From Vreelandella zhuhanensis (GTDB lineage: Bacteria; Pseudomonadota; Gammaproteobacteria; Pseudomonadales; Halomonadaceae), in assembly GCF_009793355.1 (NCBI RefSeq), contig NZ_WTKP01000003.1, forward strand, positions 62,001 to 126,000: a DNA stretch of 64,000 nt, written 5' to 3'. A model generated the notes under the pieces. The model searched no databases and was not told where the DNA came from. It was given only the letters and a program-made list of their open reading frames with translations. Below, piece by piece: positions 18,307-26,960 of the stretch (position 1 is the first letter of the stretch; every line of letters starts with the position of its first letter). The position numbers and the translations under genes are program-made.

Positions 18307-18562
18307 GTCAACCCCCGCTAATCATTGAACCGATCAAACAACTCCTGTCCCAGCTAATGGTTAAGTAGGAGTCTTACCGTATCCCGAGTTTGAGAAAAAC
18401 CCCCAGGCCATGATGACGTTTTGGCGCCGCACTGGATCCCTCCCGGTGTTACCTTTGTTATCTAATCAATAGCATTTCGTTGCGTTCTCCCGTTAGACAA
18501 GGTCGTTCAGCGAGATCCTGCAGGCATATGCCGTCGGCTACCCACAAAAAGTCTTTAAAGTC

Positions 18563-19123
18563 ATGGCCAGGATGCTACGTTTTTTTGACGTTCTGTTTGC
18601 CGCCACAGGCCTGTTGATTGGTCTACCGGTATTGTTGTTAGTGGCCCTGGCCGGCTATCTGGACACCGGTTCCCCCTTGTTCCGGCAAGAGCGGGTAGGC
18701 TATCGCGGTCAGCCATTTGTGCTGATCAAATTTCGTACCATGAAGTGTGACACCGCCTGGGTCGCCTCGCATCTTGTTGATGCCTCCTCGATCACTCGCT
18801 TGGGTCATTTCCTGCGCCGGACCAAGCTGGATGAGTTACCCCAGTTGTGGAATGTATTGAAAGGTGACATGAGCCTGGTGGGACCTCGGCCGTGCTTGTA
18901 CACGCAATATGAGTTGATCAAGGAGCGTACCCAGCGCGGTGTATATAACGCTCGTCCGGGGATTACCGGTCTGGCGCAACTCAATGCCGTTGATATGTCG
19001 ACACCGCGGCTGCTGGCGGAAATGGATCAACGGATGTTGGCGACATTGGCGGTGCCGACCTATTTTCGCTATCTGTTCTTGACGCTGTTGGGCAGAGGGA
19101 GCGGCGATAGCGTGATCCTTTAG
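18563..19123 (+). CDS. Small monotopic phosphoglycosyl transferase (bacterial sugar transferase)
   Basis: This 186-residue protein is of the PglC/WcaJ-core type. It transfers a sugar phosphate from a UDP-sugar to undecaprenyl phosphate, the first membrane step of glycan assembly. It has one N-terminal membrane hairpin (FFDVLFAATGLLIGLPVLLLVALAGYL) and the catalytic motifs [27 protein letters not shown] and RPGITGLAQ. It lacks the extra N-terminal helices of WcaJ. An internal ATG (18572) is an alternative start. It heads a four-gene block before the Wza leader, and a second enzyme of the same family occurs at 34190, suggesting two glycan starts. Confidence 0.9.
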   Translation: MARMLRFFDVLFAATGLLIGLPVLLLVALAGYLDTGSPLFRQERVGYRGQPFVLIKFRTMKCDTAWVASHLVDASSITRLGHFLRRTKLDELPQLWNVLKGDMSLVGPRPCLYTQYELIKERTQRGVYNARPGITGLAQLNAVDMSTPRLLAEMDQRMLATLAVPTYFRYLFLTLLGRGSGDSVIL

Positions 19124-19157
19124 TACGTATTTTCGTGAACGACAAGGCAAACAATGC

Positions 19158-20492
19158 ATGCAGGCTGTAGCAATCACCACCTTGCCGCTGTTGGTGCCGC
19201 TGGGCTATTGGCTGGGGTTGGCGATCACCTTGTCATGGGGGGTGCTTGCCTGGAACAAGCGACGAGCACGGCACTATTTGAAGCAGTCGAGAGGGCGCGG
19301 TGACGGTTTACTGCTGGTGTTGCTGCTAGGGGTGGGCGTGGTCGAGCTTGCGGCCGGCGCCTGGCATGACAGTTTGCGTCAAGCCTTGCCGTTGGCGGGT
19401 GCCGCCTGGCTTGCCGCGCTGGCCTTGTTGATGGTTCGTGCAGCACCGCCACGGCCTTCGGCATGGTGGGCCGGGCTGGCGCTTGGGGGAGTGGGCGTGG
19501 GTGGTTGGGCGGCGTGGCAAAAACTGGTGGAGGGGTTGACGCGTGCTACAGGGCATCCGCCGCTGCATTCCATCTTCTTCGGCAATCTTGCGTTATTGAG
19601 CGCTCTGTTATGTCTGGCCGGGTTGGGGTGGGCCTGGCAACAGCGCACCAGGCGTTTTTTTTGGGTGGCGCTGTTACTCAGTGGTGCCGCGGGAGGCGGA
19701 CTGGCCTCGGCGTTTTCCGGCACACGAGGCGGGTGGTTGGCCTTGCCGCTGGTGATAGGGGTGTTCTATCGCGGCTATGCACGCCGATGGCGAGCAGTGT
19801 GGCGCTGGCTGGCGCTGAGTGCTGTGCTGGCGCTCATCATGGCGGTGTATGCGACCCCGCAAAGCGGCGTGGAAAAACGAGTGGACAAGGCGGTGGCCGA
19901 AGTACGCCGCTACATTGAAAGCGCGGACTATGGCTCCTCTGTCGGCGCTCGCCTGGAAATGTACCGTGGCGCATTGCTGTTGATCCGTGAGCGTCCCTTG
20001 GTGGGCTACGGCCACCAAGGCTATCAGCCCGCCATGCAGGTACTAGAGGAACAGGGCGTGCTAAGCCCCGGGCTAGGCAATTACTGGCATGCTCACAACG
20101 ACCTCCTGGATGCCTGGGTGCGTCGTGGTTTACCGGGTTTCTTGATAATGTTGGCGCTTTATCTGGTTCCCTTGTGGCATTTTCTACCGGGTTTGCGTGC
20201 CGAAAACCCCGTCCAGCGATCCTTTGCCGTGGCCGGGGTGTTGTTACCGGTGGCCTTCATGAGCTTCGGCTTGAGCTATTCTTTTTTCGCCTATCCTGCA
20301 GGAATTGCGGTATATGCCGCTTGGCTTATCTTCCTCTGGGTTCAAGTTCCCGGGAAAGTCCCGCAAGATAGTCGCCATGTATTCTCTAATCAAAAGCCTG
20401 ACGGCCCTCTTGTTGATGCCGATGCCTCTGATGGCGGCAACCTTTGCTACCGGATGGATGATCCGCCGGCTGGGCCGCTATCGCCTGGGTGA
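19158..20492 (+). CDS. O-antigen ligase/polymerase family membrane protein
   Basis: This 444-residue polytopic protein has about ten to eleven helices and a large periplasmic loop before the C-terminal helices. The Wzy_C/WaaL-type signature is present: a GARLEMYRGALLLIRERPLVGYGHQGY segment followed by HAHNDLLDAWVRRGLPGFL, the conserved histidine/arginine motif of the family. It may be a ligase, a polymerase, or an O-oligosaccharyltransferase; these cannot be told apart by eye. Its last 38 codons or so overlap the next small gene in another frame, so the native C-terminus may be non-essential. A second member of the family is at 26961. Confidence 0.82.
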   Translation: MQAVAITTLPLLVPLGYWLGLAITLSWGVLAWNKRRARHYLKQSRGRGDGLLLVLLLGVGVVELAAGAWHDSLRQALPLAGAAWLAALALLMVRAAPPRPSAWWAGLALGGVGVGGWAAWQKLVEGLTRATGHPPLHSIFFGNLALLSALLCLAGLGWAWQQRTRRFFWVALLLSGAAGGGLASAFSGTRGGWLALPLVIGVFYRGYARRWRAVWRWLALSAVLALIMAVYATPQSGVEKRVDKAVAEVRRYIESADYGSSVGARLEMYRGALLLIRERPLVGYGHQGYQPAMQVLEEQGVLSPGLGNYWHAHNDLLDAWVRRGLPGFLIMLALYLVPLWHFLPGLRAENPVQRSFAVAGVLLPVAFMSFGLSYSFFAYPAGIAVYAAWLIFLWVQVPGKVPQDSRHVFSNQKPDGPLVDADASDGGNLCYRMDDPPAGPLSPG

Positions 20493-20595
20493 CAGCCTGA
20501 TGATAATAGCCATGCTCTTGCTATTGCTGGCTGTCTGGGCACGAAGCATGACATTTGACAACAACCTGCACCTCCGCTTACCGGGAGATAAGTAA
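20377..20595 (+). CDS. Small membrane protein resembling the ElyC/YdcF N-terminus
   Basis: This 72-residue protein has two hydrophobic helices (LTALLLMPMPLMAATFATGWM and LMIIAMLLLLLAVWA) separated by a basic turn (RRLGRYRLGD). The pattern matches the membrane hairpin that precedes the DUF218 catalytic domain in ElyC/YdcF proteins, but here the gene stops before any catalytic domain. It overlaps the end of the upstream ligase-family gene and lies three bases before wzb, so it is embedded in an operon. It could be a truncated remnant or a real short membrane protein; the family link is tentative. Confidence 0.5.
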   Translation: MYSLIKSLTALLLMPMPLMAATFATGWMIRRLGRYRLGDSLMIIAMLLLLLAVWARSMTFDNNLHLRLPGDK

Positions 20596-20598
20596 GCC

Positions 20599-21036
20599 AT
20601 GTTCGAGCGTATTCTGGTGGTCTGTACCGGCAACATCTGCCGTAGCCCTGTGGCAGAGGCATTTCTTAGACAACAACTGCCCGAGCGTCAGATCAGTTCT
20701 GCCGGCCTAGGCGCACTGGAAGGTAGGCCTGTCTCACCACTTTCGCGTGAATTGGCCGAGGCCGAGGGTCTGGATGTCACCCACCATCAGGGACGGCAAT
20801 TGACAGCGACGATGATCCAGGAAGCCGATCTTATTCTGGTGATGTCCGAAGGCCAGCGCCGTGCCGTGGGAAAACAAGCACCGCAAGCCTTGGGTAAGAC
20901 ACTCTTGCTCGGTCGTTGGCTGGACAGTGGCGAAGGGCAGGATATCCCCGACCCTTATCGCAAAAATATGGAGATTTTCGAGCATGTCCATGCGCTGCTG
21001 AAAGAGGCCACCCGCCTGTGGGCTGAAAAACTCTAG
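20599..21036 (+). CDS. wzb: Low-molecular-weight protein-tyrosine phosphatase (Wzb-type)
   Basis: This 145-residue phosphatase has the P-loop CTGNICRS (Cys9 to Arg15, CX5R) at the N-terminus and the general-acid loop DPYRK near residue 118. Wzb enzymes dephosphorylate the tyrosine tail of Wzc kinases and so cycle capsule polymerisation. A wzc gene with a tyrosine-rich tail lies downstream at 22850, supporting the role. It sits before the wza leader rather than between wza and wzc as in E. coli, so it may be expressed from the upstream promoter with the phosphoglycosyl transferase. Confidence 0.93.
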   Translation: MFERILVVCTGNICRSPVAEAFLRQQLPERQISSAGLGALEGRPVSPLSRELAEAEGLDVTHHQGRQLTATMIQEADLILVMSEGQRRAVGKQAPQALGKTLLLGRWLDSGEGQDIPDPYRKNMEIFEHVHALLKEATRLWAEKL

Positions 21037-21212
21037 GCACTTTCAGACAGAGCCAATCTCCGTCTGAAAACTCCCCTCGCTCCTTCTTCCTTCTTCATTT
21101 CCTATCTTGGATCTACCTGCAATGTTGCCGATTCGGCATGCCAGGCTCGGGTCCATTCCTTATTGAAAATCCTTTCTCAGTTAAGTGCCTCAGGCTAACA
21201 GTTAAGTACTTA

Positions 21213-21231
21213 TGTAACGCTTTAAGTTACA
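21213..21231. promoter_or_regulatory. Perfect dyad in the capsule leader
   Basis: TGTAAC and GTTACA arms (six bases each) flank GCTTTAA. The symmetry and position, about 70-90 bases upstream of a candidate promoter, suggest an operator for a dimeric regulator. The regulator is not identifiable. Confidence 0.35.
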
Positions 21232-21621
21232 GAGTGTTCTTTGTTGGCAGGCTTTTCTTGGAGTCATGATAAGAAGACTTATGAATGCCCATGATAACTT
21301 GACTAATACTTTTTGTTTTTATAGATCCATGAATTTAAAGAAATATGTAGTTTTAAGTTAAAAGATTAATTCCGCTTTAACCCTGCCTGGCATGACGTGT
21401 TTTCCTTTTTAATGATGTTAAGCCGCACTTTTCCACGAGTGCCAGGCGTTAGTTGTCTCACCCCACCACGCTTATGTAAATGGTAGTGCGTAATTTGTAT
21501 TGTTATGTAAACTTGTGTTTGTCTGCCGAATTGGCAGTCATGTCTCATGGCGATACGCGGGTTGGCATCGCCAGGACGAATTTCTAATAAGGCTCTGGGA
21601 AATGCCTGAACACAATCCCCG

Positions 21622-21633
21622 GGCGGTAGCGTG
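21622..21633 (+). promoter_or_regulatory. ops element (JUMPstart core) for RfaH recruitment
   Basis: The sequence GGCGGTAGCGTG matches the known operon polarity suppressor core, 28 bases before the wza start. In enterobacteria this element pauses RNA polymerase and loads RfaH onto long surface-polysaccharide operons. Its position in the leader of a long wza-led operon fits that role. rfaH itself is not in the window. Confidence 0.85.
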
Positions 21634-21661
21634 GCAAGACACAAAGTACAGGGAGCAAAGA

Positions 21662-22813
21662 ATGAATAAATTCAATGAAATAGAAGAGGTAGAACCTAGC
21701 GAGCGCCCGATGCGACTGGTTCGCTGTCTGATGTTGATCATGCTCCTGGGGGTGCTGAGTGGCTGTGCCATGGCCCCTGGTGGACATATTGATGAAAGCG
21801 AGCTTGGACAATCGCTGGATGGGCGAGTGACCGTGCAGCCGATCACGCCGGACCTGGTGGACGCGATGCACGTGAGGGAAGCACCCACCCAGGCAACTCC
21901 CCAGACATTGAATCAGGAAGTGCAGGGCTACGAGTATCGCGTGGGACCTGGCGACATCCTGAGCGTGATTGTCTATGACCATCCCGAGCTGACCATTCCC
22001 GCCGGCGCCGAGCGCTCTGCTGCGGAAACCGGGAATCGGATACGCCCCAACGGCACCATGTTCTATCCCTATGTGGGGCGCGTAAAGGTCGAGGGAATGA
22101 CGCTTGACGAAGTACGTCAGTTGATCACCCGGCGGCTTTCCGAAGTGATCACCGAGCCTCAGGTAGAAGTCGGCATTGCGGCGTTCAACTCCCAGAAAGT
22201 CTATATCAGTGGCGCTGTGGAAACCCCCGGCACCCTGCCATTGACCATCGTGCCGATGACGGTACTCGATGCCATCAGTGAAGTAGGCGGGGCGCTTGAT
22301 AATGCGGACTGGCGCAACGTCACGTTGAGCCGCAATGGTAGCGAAGAAGACATCTCGCTCTACGCCATGATGCGCCAAGGAGATATGACTCAGAACCGCT
22401 TACTGCGTGATGGCGATCTGCTGCATGTCCCGACCATGGAAAACCAGAACGTTATCGTGATGGGTCAAGTAATACGTCCCGGTGCGCTTGCCTTGGGTAA
22501 CGAACGCATCACCTTGACGGACGCCTTGGGAAGAGCCGGTGGGGTGAATGAAAGCCGTGCCGAGCCCTCAGGTATTTTCGTGATACGAGGAAACCCGCCC
22601 GGTAGCGAGAAGATTGCCACCATCTATCAGCTGGATATTCGCGATGCCACGCGCCTATTGCTGGGAACACGCTTTCCTCTCCAGCCGCAGGATGTGGTGT
22701 ACGTGACGTCGGCACCGCTGGCTCGCTGGAACACCGTGATCTCGCTGCTGCTGCCTTCGGTCAGCCTGCCGGGTGATGTCGCGACGGTCGCCACGGATGT
22801 CGGTGACCTGTAA
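21662..22813 (+). CDS. wza: Polysaccharide export outer-membrane lipoprotein (Wza family)
   Basis: This 383-residue lipoprotein has a hydrophobic signal (LMLIMLLGVLSGC, lipobox cysteine at residue 35) after a charged N-terminal extension of about 17 residues. It continues with a polysaccharide-export (PES) domain starting EYRVGPGDILSVIVYDHPEL, and two SLBB repeats (KVYISGAVETPGTLPL and NVIVMGQVIRPGALAL). A C-terminal amphipathic helix near SAPLARWNTVISLLLPSVSL would form the outer-membrane barrel. It exports capsule or exopolysaccharide with Wzc encoded directly downstream. The ATG at 21662 follows GGGAGCAAAG; a reading start farther upstream would cross the ops element. Confidence 0.94.
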   Translation: MNKFNEIEEVEPSERPMRLVRCLMLIMLLGVLSGCAMAPGGHIDESELGQSLDGRVTVQPITPDLVDAMHVREAPTQATPQTLNQEVQGYEYRVGPGDILSVIVYDHPELTIPAGAERSAAETGNRIRPNGTMFYPYVGRVKVEGMTLDEVRQLITRRLSEVITEPQVEVGIAAFNSQKVYISGAVETPGTLPLTIVPMTVLDAISEVGGALDNADWRNVTLSRNGSEEDISLYAMMRQGDMTQNRLLRDGDLLHVPTMENQNVIVMGQVIRPGALALGNERITLTDALGRAGGVNESRAEPSGIFVIRGNPPGSEKIATIYQLDIRDATRLLLGTRFPLQPQDVVYVTSAPLARWNTVISLLLPSVSLPGDVATVATDVGDL

Positions 22814-22849
22814 GTACCGATTTGAATGATATTTCACGAGTGATGAGGC

Positions 22850-25114
22850 ATGACCATGACTTACTTTCCCCCACCACCTTCGTCATCGTCTGCGCCCCAA
22901 GAGGGTGATGACCTTAATCTGCGCAAGTTGGTAGACACACTTTCCGACCACCGCTGGTTGATCGTGTCGATGACGGGACTTTTTCTGCTGGCCGGCTATT
23001 TTCACGCCAGTTCTCAGCCGGGAATCTATCAGGCGGATGCCTTGGTTCAGATAGAGAGCCAAGGTTCAAACTTGGCGCTTATGGAGTCACTGGGGGAGCA
23101 GCAGCAAGGTAACCCTACCTCCGCCGAACTTGAAATACTGCAGTCGCGCATGGTGTTGGGAGAAACCGCTGACCGGCAGGATCTGGCCATTCAGGTCGAG
23201 CCGCGCCGGCTGCCGGTGGTGGGGGACTTCCTGGTCAATCATGGGATTAACCAGGCGTGGTTCGAAAGCCTTACGCCGGCATTCATGCGCGAATGGATAG
23301 CGGGTTCCGAGGATAGCGATTGGGACAATCCTTATGTGTGGGCCGGTGAGTCGCTAGGCGTTGCACGTTTCGATGTGCCCGATGAAAACGTGGGAAGCAA
23401 GCATGTGCTGCGCCTCATGGAAGACGGCAATTTCGAGTTGCTGCTGGAAGAAGTAACGCTACTTACCGGTAAAGTCGGGGAGACGGTTCAGGACGATGCA
23501 TTGGGTTATCGTCTTTTTGTCAGCCAGGTGAAAGCGCACCCCGGTGCAGAATTCATCTTGGAGCGGACGTCTTCCCTTAATGCGATAAAGGATTTGAAAC
23601 GGCGTTTCGAGATCATGCCGCGAGGCGTTGATTCGGGGGTGTATGAACTGACACTGAACGGTGCGGATCGTGATCAGATCCAGCCGACGCTGGATACCTT
23701 GACCGGGGTCTTCCTGACTCAGAACGTGCAACGTCATTCCGAAGAAGCGGAGAAGCAGATCGCCTTTCTCAACGAGCAGATTCCCAAGGTCAGCGATCAA
23801 CTGTCCGATGCCGAGGGAATGCTCAACGACTACCGGGCGCAACGCGACTCCGTGGACCTGACGTTCGAGACCGAAAACCTGCTCACTCGGGTAGTAGAGG
23901 TGGAAAACCAACTCAGTGAGCTGGCCATGCGGGAGGCTGACCTGGCTGAACGGTACCGTCCCTCGCACCCCAACTATCAGACATTGCTGAGACAGCGCGC
24001 CCAGCTTGAAGCCGAGCGTGACCAGCTTAATGCCCAGGTCAATGAGTTACCCGAGACCCAGCAGGAAGTGCTGCGCCTGACCCGGGATAGTCAGGTCAAT
24101 CAACAAGTGTACGTGCAACTGCTCAATCAGCTTCAAGAAATGCGCCTGGTCAAGGCCGGCACCGTGGGTAACGTACGTATCCTGGATGCCGCCATGCTCA
24201 ACCCCGGCACCATCGCACCGCGAATTCCTCTGATAGCCGGGGTCAGTGGCTTGGTTGGAGCGTTGCTGGCGACCATGCTGATAGTGGTGCGCTTGTTGCT
24301 CAGCCGAGCGATCAAGACGCCCGAGCAGCTTGAAGAGTTGGGGCTGCCTGTCTATGCCACGCTGCCGGATTCCGGCGAACAGGCGGGACTCACCGAGCGA
24401 ATTCGCCCGCGCCGTTCCAAGAAGGCCCAGGAAGTTTTCCGAGGCTTGCTGGCCATCAAGAAACCCGCCGAAATTGCGGTGGAAGCCTTGCGCGGGCTGC
24501 GTACCAGTCTCTATTTCGCCATGCTCGAATCCGACAATAATCGGTTGATGATTACCGGGGCGAGCCCGGGGGTCGGCAAGAGCTTCGTGGCGGCCAACCT
24601 GGCGGCGGTATGCGCCCAGGCCGGTCAGAAAGTGCTGTTGATCGATGCCGATATGCGCCGTGGTCACTTGCACCATGCCTTTCATGGCAAGGGCGTAAAG
24701 GGGCTTTCAGAGTTGTTGGCACGGCGTATCGGCGAGGAGGAGGCCATTCGTCATAGCGATCTGAAAGGGCTGGATTATGTGGCACGCGGAAGTGTGCCGC
24801 CCAATCCATCGGAGCTCTTGATGCAGCACAGCTTCCACGATTTTCTTGAGGCGATGAGTCAACGCTACGACCTGGTGATAGTGGATACGCCGCCGATACT
24901 TGCGGTGACCGATGCCACTGTAGTAGGCAAGTTGGTCGGCACCAGCTTGATGGTAGTGCGTTTCGACCGTAACCCCCCTGGGGAAATCAAGGCCGCCAAG
25001 CGCCGCCTGGAGAATGCCGGCGTAAGACTCAAGGGTGGGATTCTGAACGGCGTGAAGAAGCCGACCAGTAGCCGCCACGGTTACTACGGCAGCTACCTCT
25101 ATGCTTACCGGTGA
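22850..25114 (+). CDS. wzc: Polysaccharide co-polymerase and BY-kinase (Wzc family)
   Basis: This 754-residue inner-membrane protein combines a Wzz domain with a C-terminal tyrosine kinase. The first membrane helix (WLIVSMTGLFLLAGYF) is near residue 40, followed by a large periplasmic region with coiled coils (HSEEAEKQIAFLNEQIPKVS) and a second helix near residue 470. The kinase has Walker A (GASPGVGKS, Lys about 580), Walker A' (VLLIDADMRRG) and Walker B (LVIVDTPPI). The tail carries five tyrosines in the last ten residues, the usual autophosphorylation cluster and Wzb substrate. It controls chain length and export together with Wza. The upstream ATG at 22850 has a TGATGAGG site. Confidence 0.95.
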   Translation: MTMTYFPPPPSSSSAPQEGDDLNLRKLVDTLSDHRWLIVSMTGLFLLAGYFHASSQPGIYQADALVQIESQGSNLALMESLGEQQQGNPTSAELEILQSRMVLGETADRQDLAIQVEPRRLPVVGDFLVNHGINQAWFESLTPAFMREWIAGSEDSDWDNPYVWAGESLGVARFDVPDENVGSKHVLRLMEDGNFELLLEEVTLLTGKVGETVQDDALGYRLFVSQVKAHPGAEFILERTSSLNAIKDLKRRFEIMPRGVDSGVYELTLNGADRDQIQPTLDTLTGVFLTQNVQRHSEEAEKQIAFLNEQIPKVSDQLSDAEGMLNDYRAQRDSVDLTFETENLLTRVVEVENQLSELAMREADLAERYRPSHPNYQTLLRQRAQLEAERDQLNAQVNELPETQQEVLRLTRDSQVNQQVYVQLLNQLQEMRLVKAGTVGNVRILDAAMLNPGTIAPRIPLIAGVSGLVGALLATMLIVVRLLLSRAIKTPEQLEELGLPVYATLPDSGEQAGLTERIRPRRSKKAQEVFRGLLAIKKPAEIAVEALRGLRTSLYFAMLESDNNRLMITGASPGVGKSFVAANLAAVCAQAGQKVLLIDADMRRGHLHHAFHGKGVKGLSELLARRIGEEEAIRHSDLKGLDYVARGSVPPNPSELLMQHSFHDFLEAMSQRYDLVIVDTPPILAVTDATVVGKLVGTSLMVVRFDRNPPGEIKAAKRRLENAGVRLKGGILNGVKKPTSSRHGYYGSYLYAYR

Positions 25115-25120
25115 TCCACT

Positions 25121-26935
25121 ATGCTGAAGCAATTACGCGAATTCTATTCATTATTGACTCAGCAACAAAGGCGTCGATTGCTGAGGCTCCAGATGCTGAT
25201 CATTATCATGGCCCTGACTCAGATCGCCAGTGTGATCGCCATTGGTCCTTTCATGGCGGTGGTGGGTGATATGAGCAAGCTCCAGGGGGATGGTTGGCTT
25301 GCCTGGGCTTATACCTTCAGCGGCATGCAAAGCCCCAAGGACTTCCTGAGCTTATTGGGCGCCATGGTGCTCGGTGTGCTGTTACTGGCGGCAGTGTTTT
25401 CCATGTATACCACCTGGCGGTTGGCGCTTTACAGCGCTCAGGTGGGGGCGGAACTCTCGAGCCGCCTCTACCACTATTACTTGCACCAGCCGTGGTTGTT
25501 TCATTCCAGTCAGAACACCAGCGGCCTGGTCAACAAGGTATCCGCAGAAGTCCAACGAGTGACCACAAAGATCATCAATCCTGCCATGGAGCTGAATGCC
25601 AAGTCGATCATGGTGACCCTGATGACCTTGGCGATTTTTCTCTACAACCCGGTGGTGGCGATATCCGGTTTGGTGATTTTCATTGGCGCCTATCTACTGC
25701 TTTATCAAACGGTGCGCCGTTTTCTGACCATTCATGGAAAGCGGGTTTCCGAGGCTCAATCCAAACGCTTCAAGCTGATGAGCGAAGGATTCGGCGGCAT
25801 CAAGGACCTGCTTTTATTGCATCGCCAGGCGGGGTTTACCTCGCGTTTCGAGAAGGCCAGCAATCGCATTGCGCGGGGCCAGGGAGTGACACAGGGATTA
25901 AGTGAAGCCCCGCGTTACGCCATCGAACTGGTGGCTTTCGGTTCGCTGATCTTGCTGGTGCTTTATCTGCTTAACCTCTACGAAGGTAACCTAGGCGCAA
26001 TTCTGCCGGCACTTTCGATCTATGCTTTAGCCGGTTTCAAGATGCTGCCCGGTTTTCAAAAGATCTATACCTCTATCACCAAAATCCGCGGCAACTTGGC
26101 AGCCTATGACACGATTCGTGAGGATTTGATCGCGAGCCGCTGTGAATCGAAAAAAGGTTACGCAGCGATTGAGGCTCAGCCGGATGCGCGGATAACGCCA
26201 TGGGTGCCTCGACGAGAGATCAAGCTGCAGGACGTGGTCTTCGACTACCCCGGAACACGGGCATTGGCACTGGATGGGCTGACGCTGACGATTCCAGTCA
26301 ACCAGATGGTGGGCCTGGTGGGAGCCTCCGGCAGTGGCAAGAGTACCGCTGTGGATCTATTGCTGGGCCTGGTTGAACCTCAGAAAGGCCAAATCCTGAT
26401 TGATGATGTACCCCTGACGCAAGAAAATTTGCGCCATTGGCAGGCGGGCATCGGTTTTGTTCCGCAACAGATATTTCTGTCCGATGCCAGCATCCTGGAA
26501 AATGTCGCCTTTGCGATTGATCGCAAGGATATCGACGTCGAGAGGGTCAAGGAGGCGCTGCATATGGCGCAACTCGACGATCTGATCGAAAAATTTCCCG
26601 AAGGTCTCGAAACACGCATAGGCGAGCGCGGTGTGCAGATATCCGGGGGCCAGCGCCAACGTCTGGGTATCGCCCGCGCCCTTTACCAGCAAGCCAGAGT
26701 ATTGGTGTTCGACGAAGCCACCAGCGCCTTGGACGGCATTACCGAGCGTCGCGTCATGGAAGACATCCAGCGGTTTTCCGGCCAGATGACCGTGGTGCTG
26801 ATTGCCCATCGTCTGGCGACGGTCAAGGAATGCGACATCATCTATATGCTCGAGGACGGCCGGGTGAGCGATGCCGGTACCTATGACGACCTGGCCAGCC
26901 GTAACCATACCTTCCAGATGATGGCTAATCTTTAG
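25121..26935 (+). CDS. ABC-type lipid-linked oligosaccharide flippase (MsbA/PglK-like)
   Basis: This 604-residue half-transporter has six membrane helices in the first 330 residues and an ATP-binding domain. Visible motifs are Walker A (GASGSGKST), Q-loop (IGFVPQQIFLSD), the signature ISGGQRQRLGIARAL and Walker B with D-loop (VLVFDEATSALD). The architecture matches flippases of undecaprenyl-linked glycans (PglK) and lipid A (MsbA). It lies six bases after wzc, and no Wzx/MATE flippase is in the window, so it probably flips the repeat unit. That is unusual next to a Wza/Wzc system. A role in protein or peptide export is less likely given the neighbours. Confidence 0.85.
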   Translation: MLKQLREFYSLLTQQQRRRLLRLQMLIIIMALTQIASVIAIGPFMAVVGDMSKLQGDGWLAWAYTFSGMQSPKDFLSLLGAMVLGVLLLAAVFSMYTTWRLALYSAQVGAELSSRLYHYYLHQPWLFHSSQNTSGLVNKVSAEVQRVTTKIINPAMELNAKSIMVTLMTLAIFLYNPVVAISGLVIFIGAYLLLYQTVRRFLTIHGKRVSEAQSKRFKLMSEGFGGIKDLLLLHRQAGFTSRFEKASNRIARGQGVTQGLSEAPRYAIELVAFGSLILLVLYLLNLYEGNLGAILPALSIYALAGFKMLPGFQKIYTSITKIRGNLAAYDTIREDLIASRCESKKGYAAIEAQPDARITPWVPRREIKLQDVVFDYPGTRALALDGLTLTIPVNQMVGLVGASGSGKSTAVDLLLGLVEPQKGQILIDDVPLTQENLRHWQAGIGFVPQQIFLSDASILENVAFAIDRKDIDVERVKEALHMAQLDDLIEKFPEGLETRIGERGVQISGGQRQRLGIARALYQQARVLVFDEATSALDGITERRVMEDIQRFSGQMTVVLIAHRLATVKECDIIYMLEDGRVSDAGTYDDLASRNHTFQMMANL

Positions 26936-26960
26936 CCACGGTAGAAAAAAAGGTGTCGCC

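Larger units (their letters stand above)
21037..21661 (+). promoter_or_regulatory. Long leader/promoter region of the capsule operon
   Basis: This 625-base AT-rich gap holds no convincing gene. It contains a short hairpin right after wzb (TTTCAGAC / GTCTGAAA, 21041-21069), a dyad TGTAAC-N7-GTTACA (21213-21231), a candidate promoter at about 21299-21325 (TTGACT and TATAGA with short spacing), and the ops element at 21622-21633. Length, AT content and a distal ops element are what is expected of an RfaH-controlled polysaccharide leader. Confidence 0.65.
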
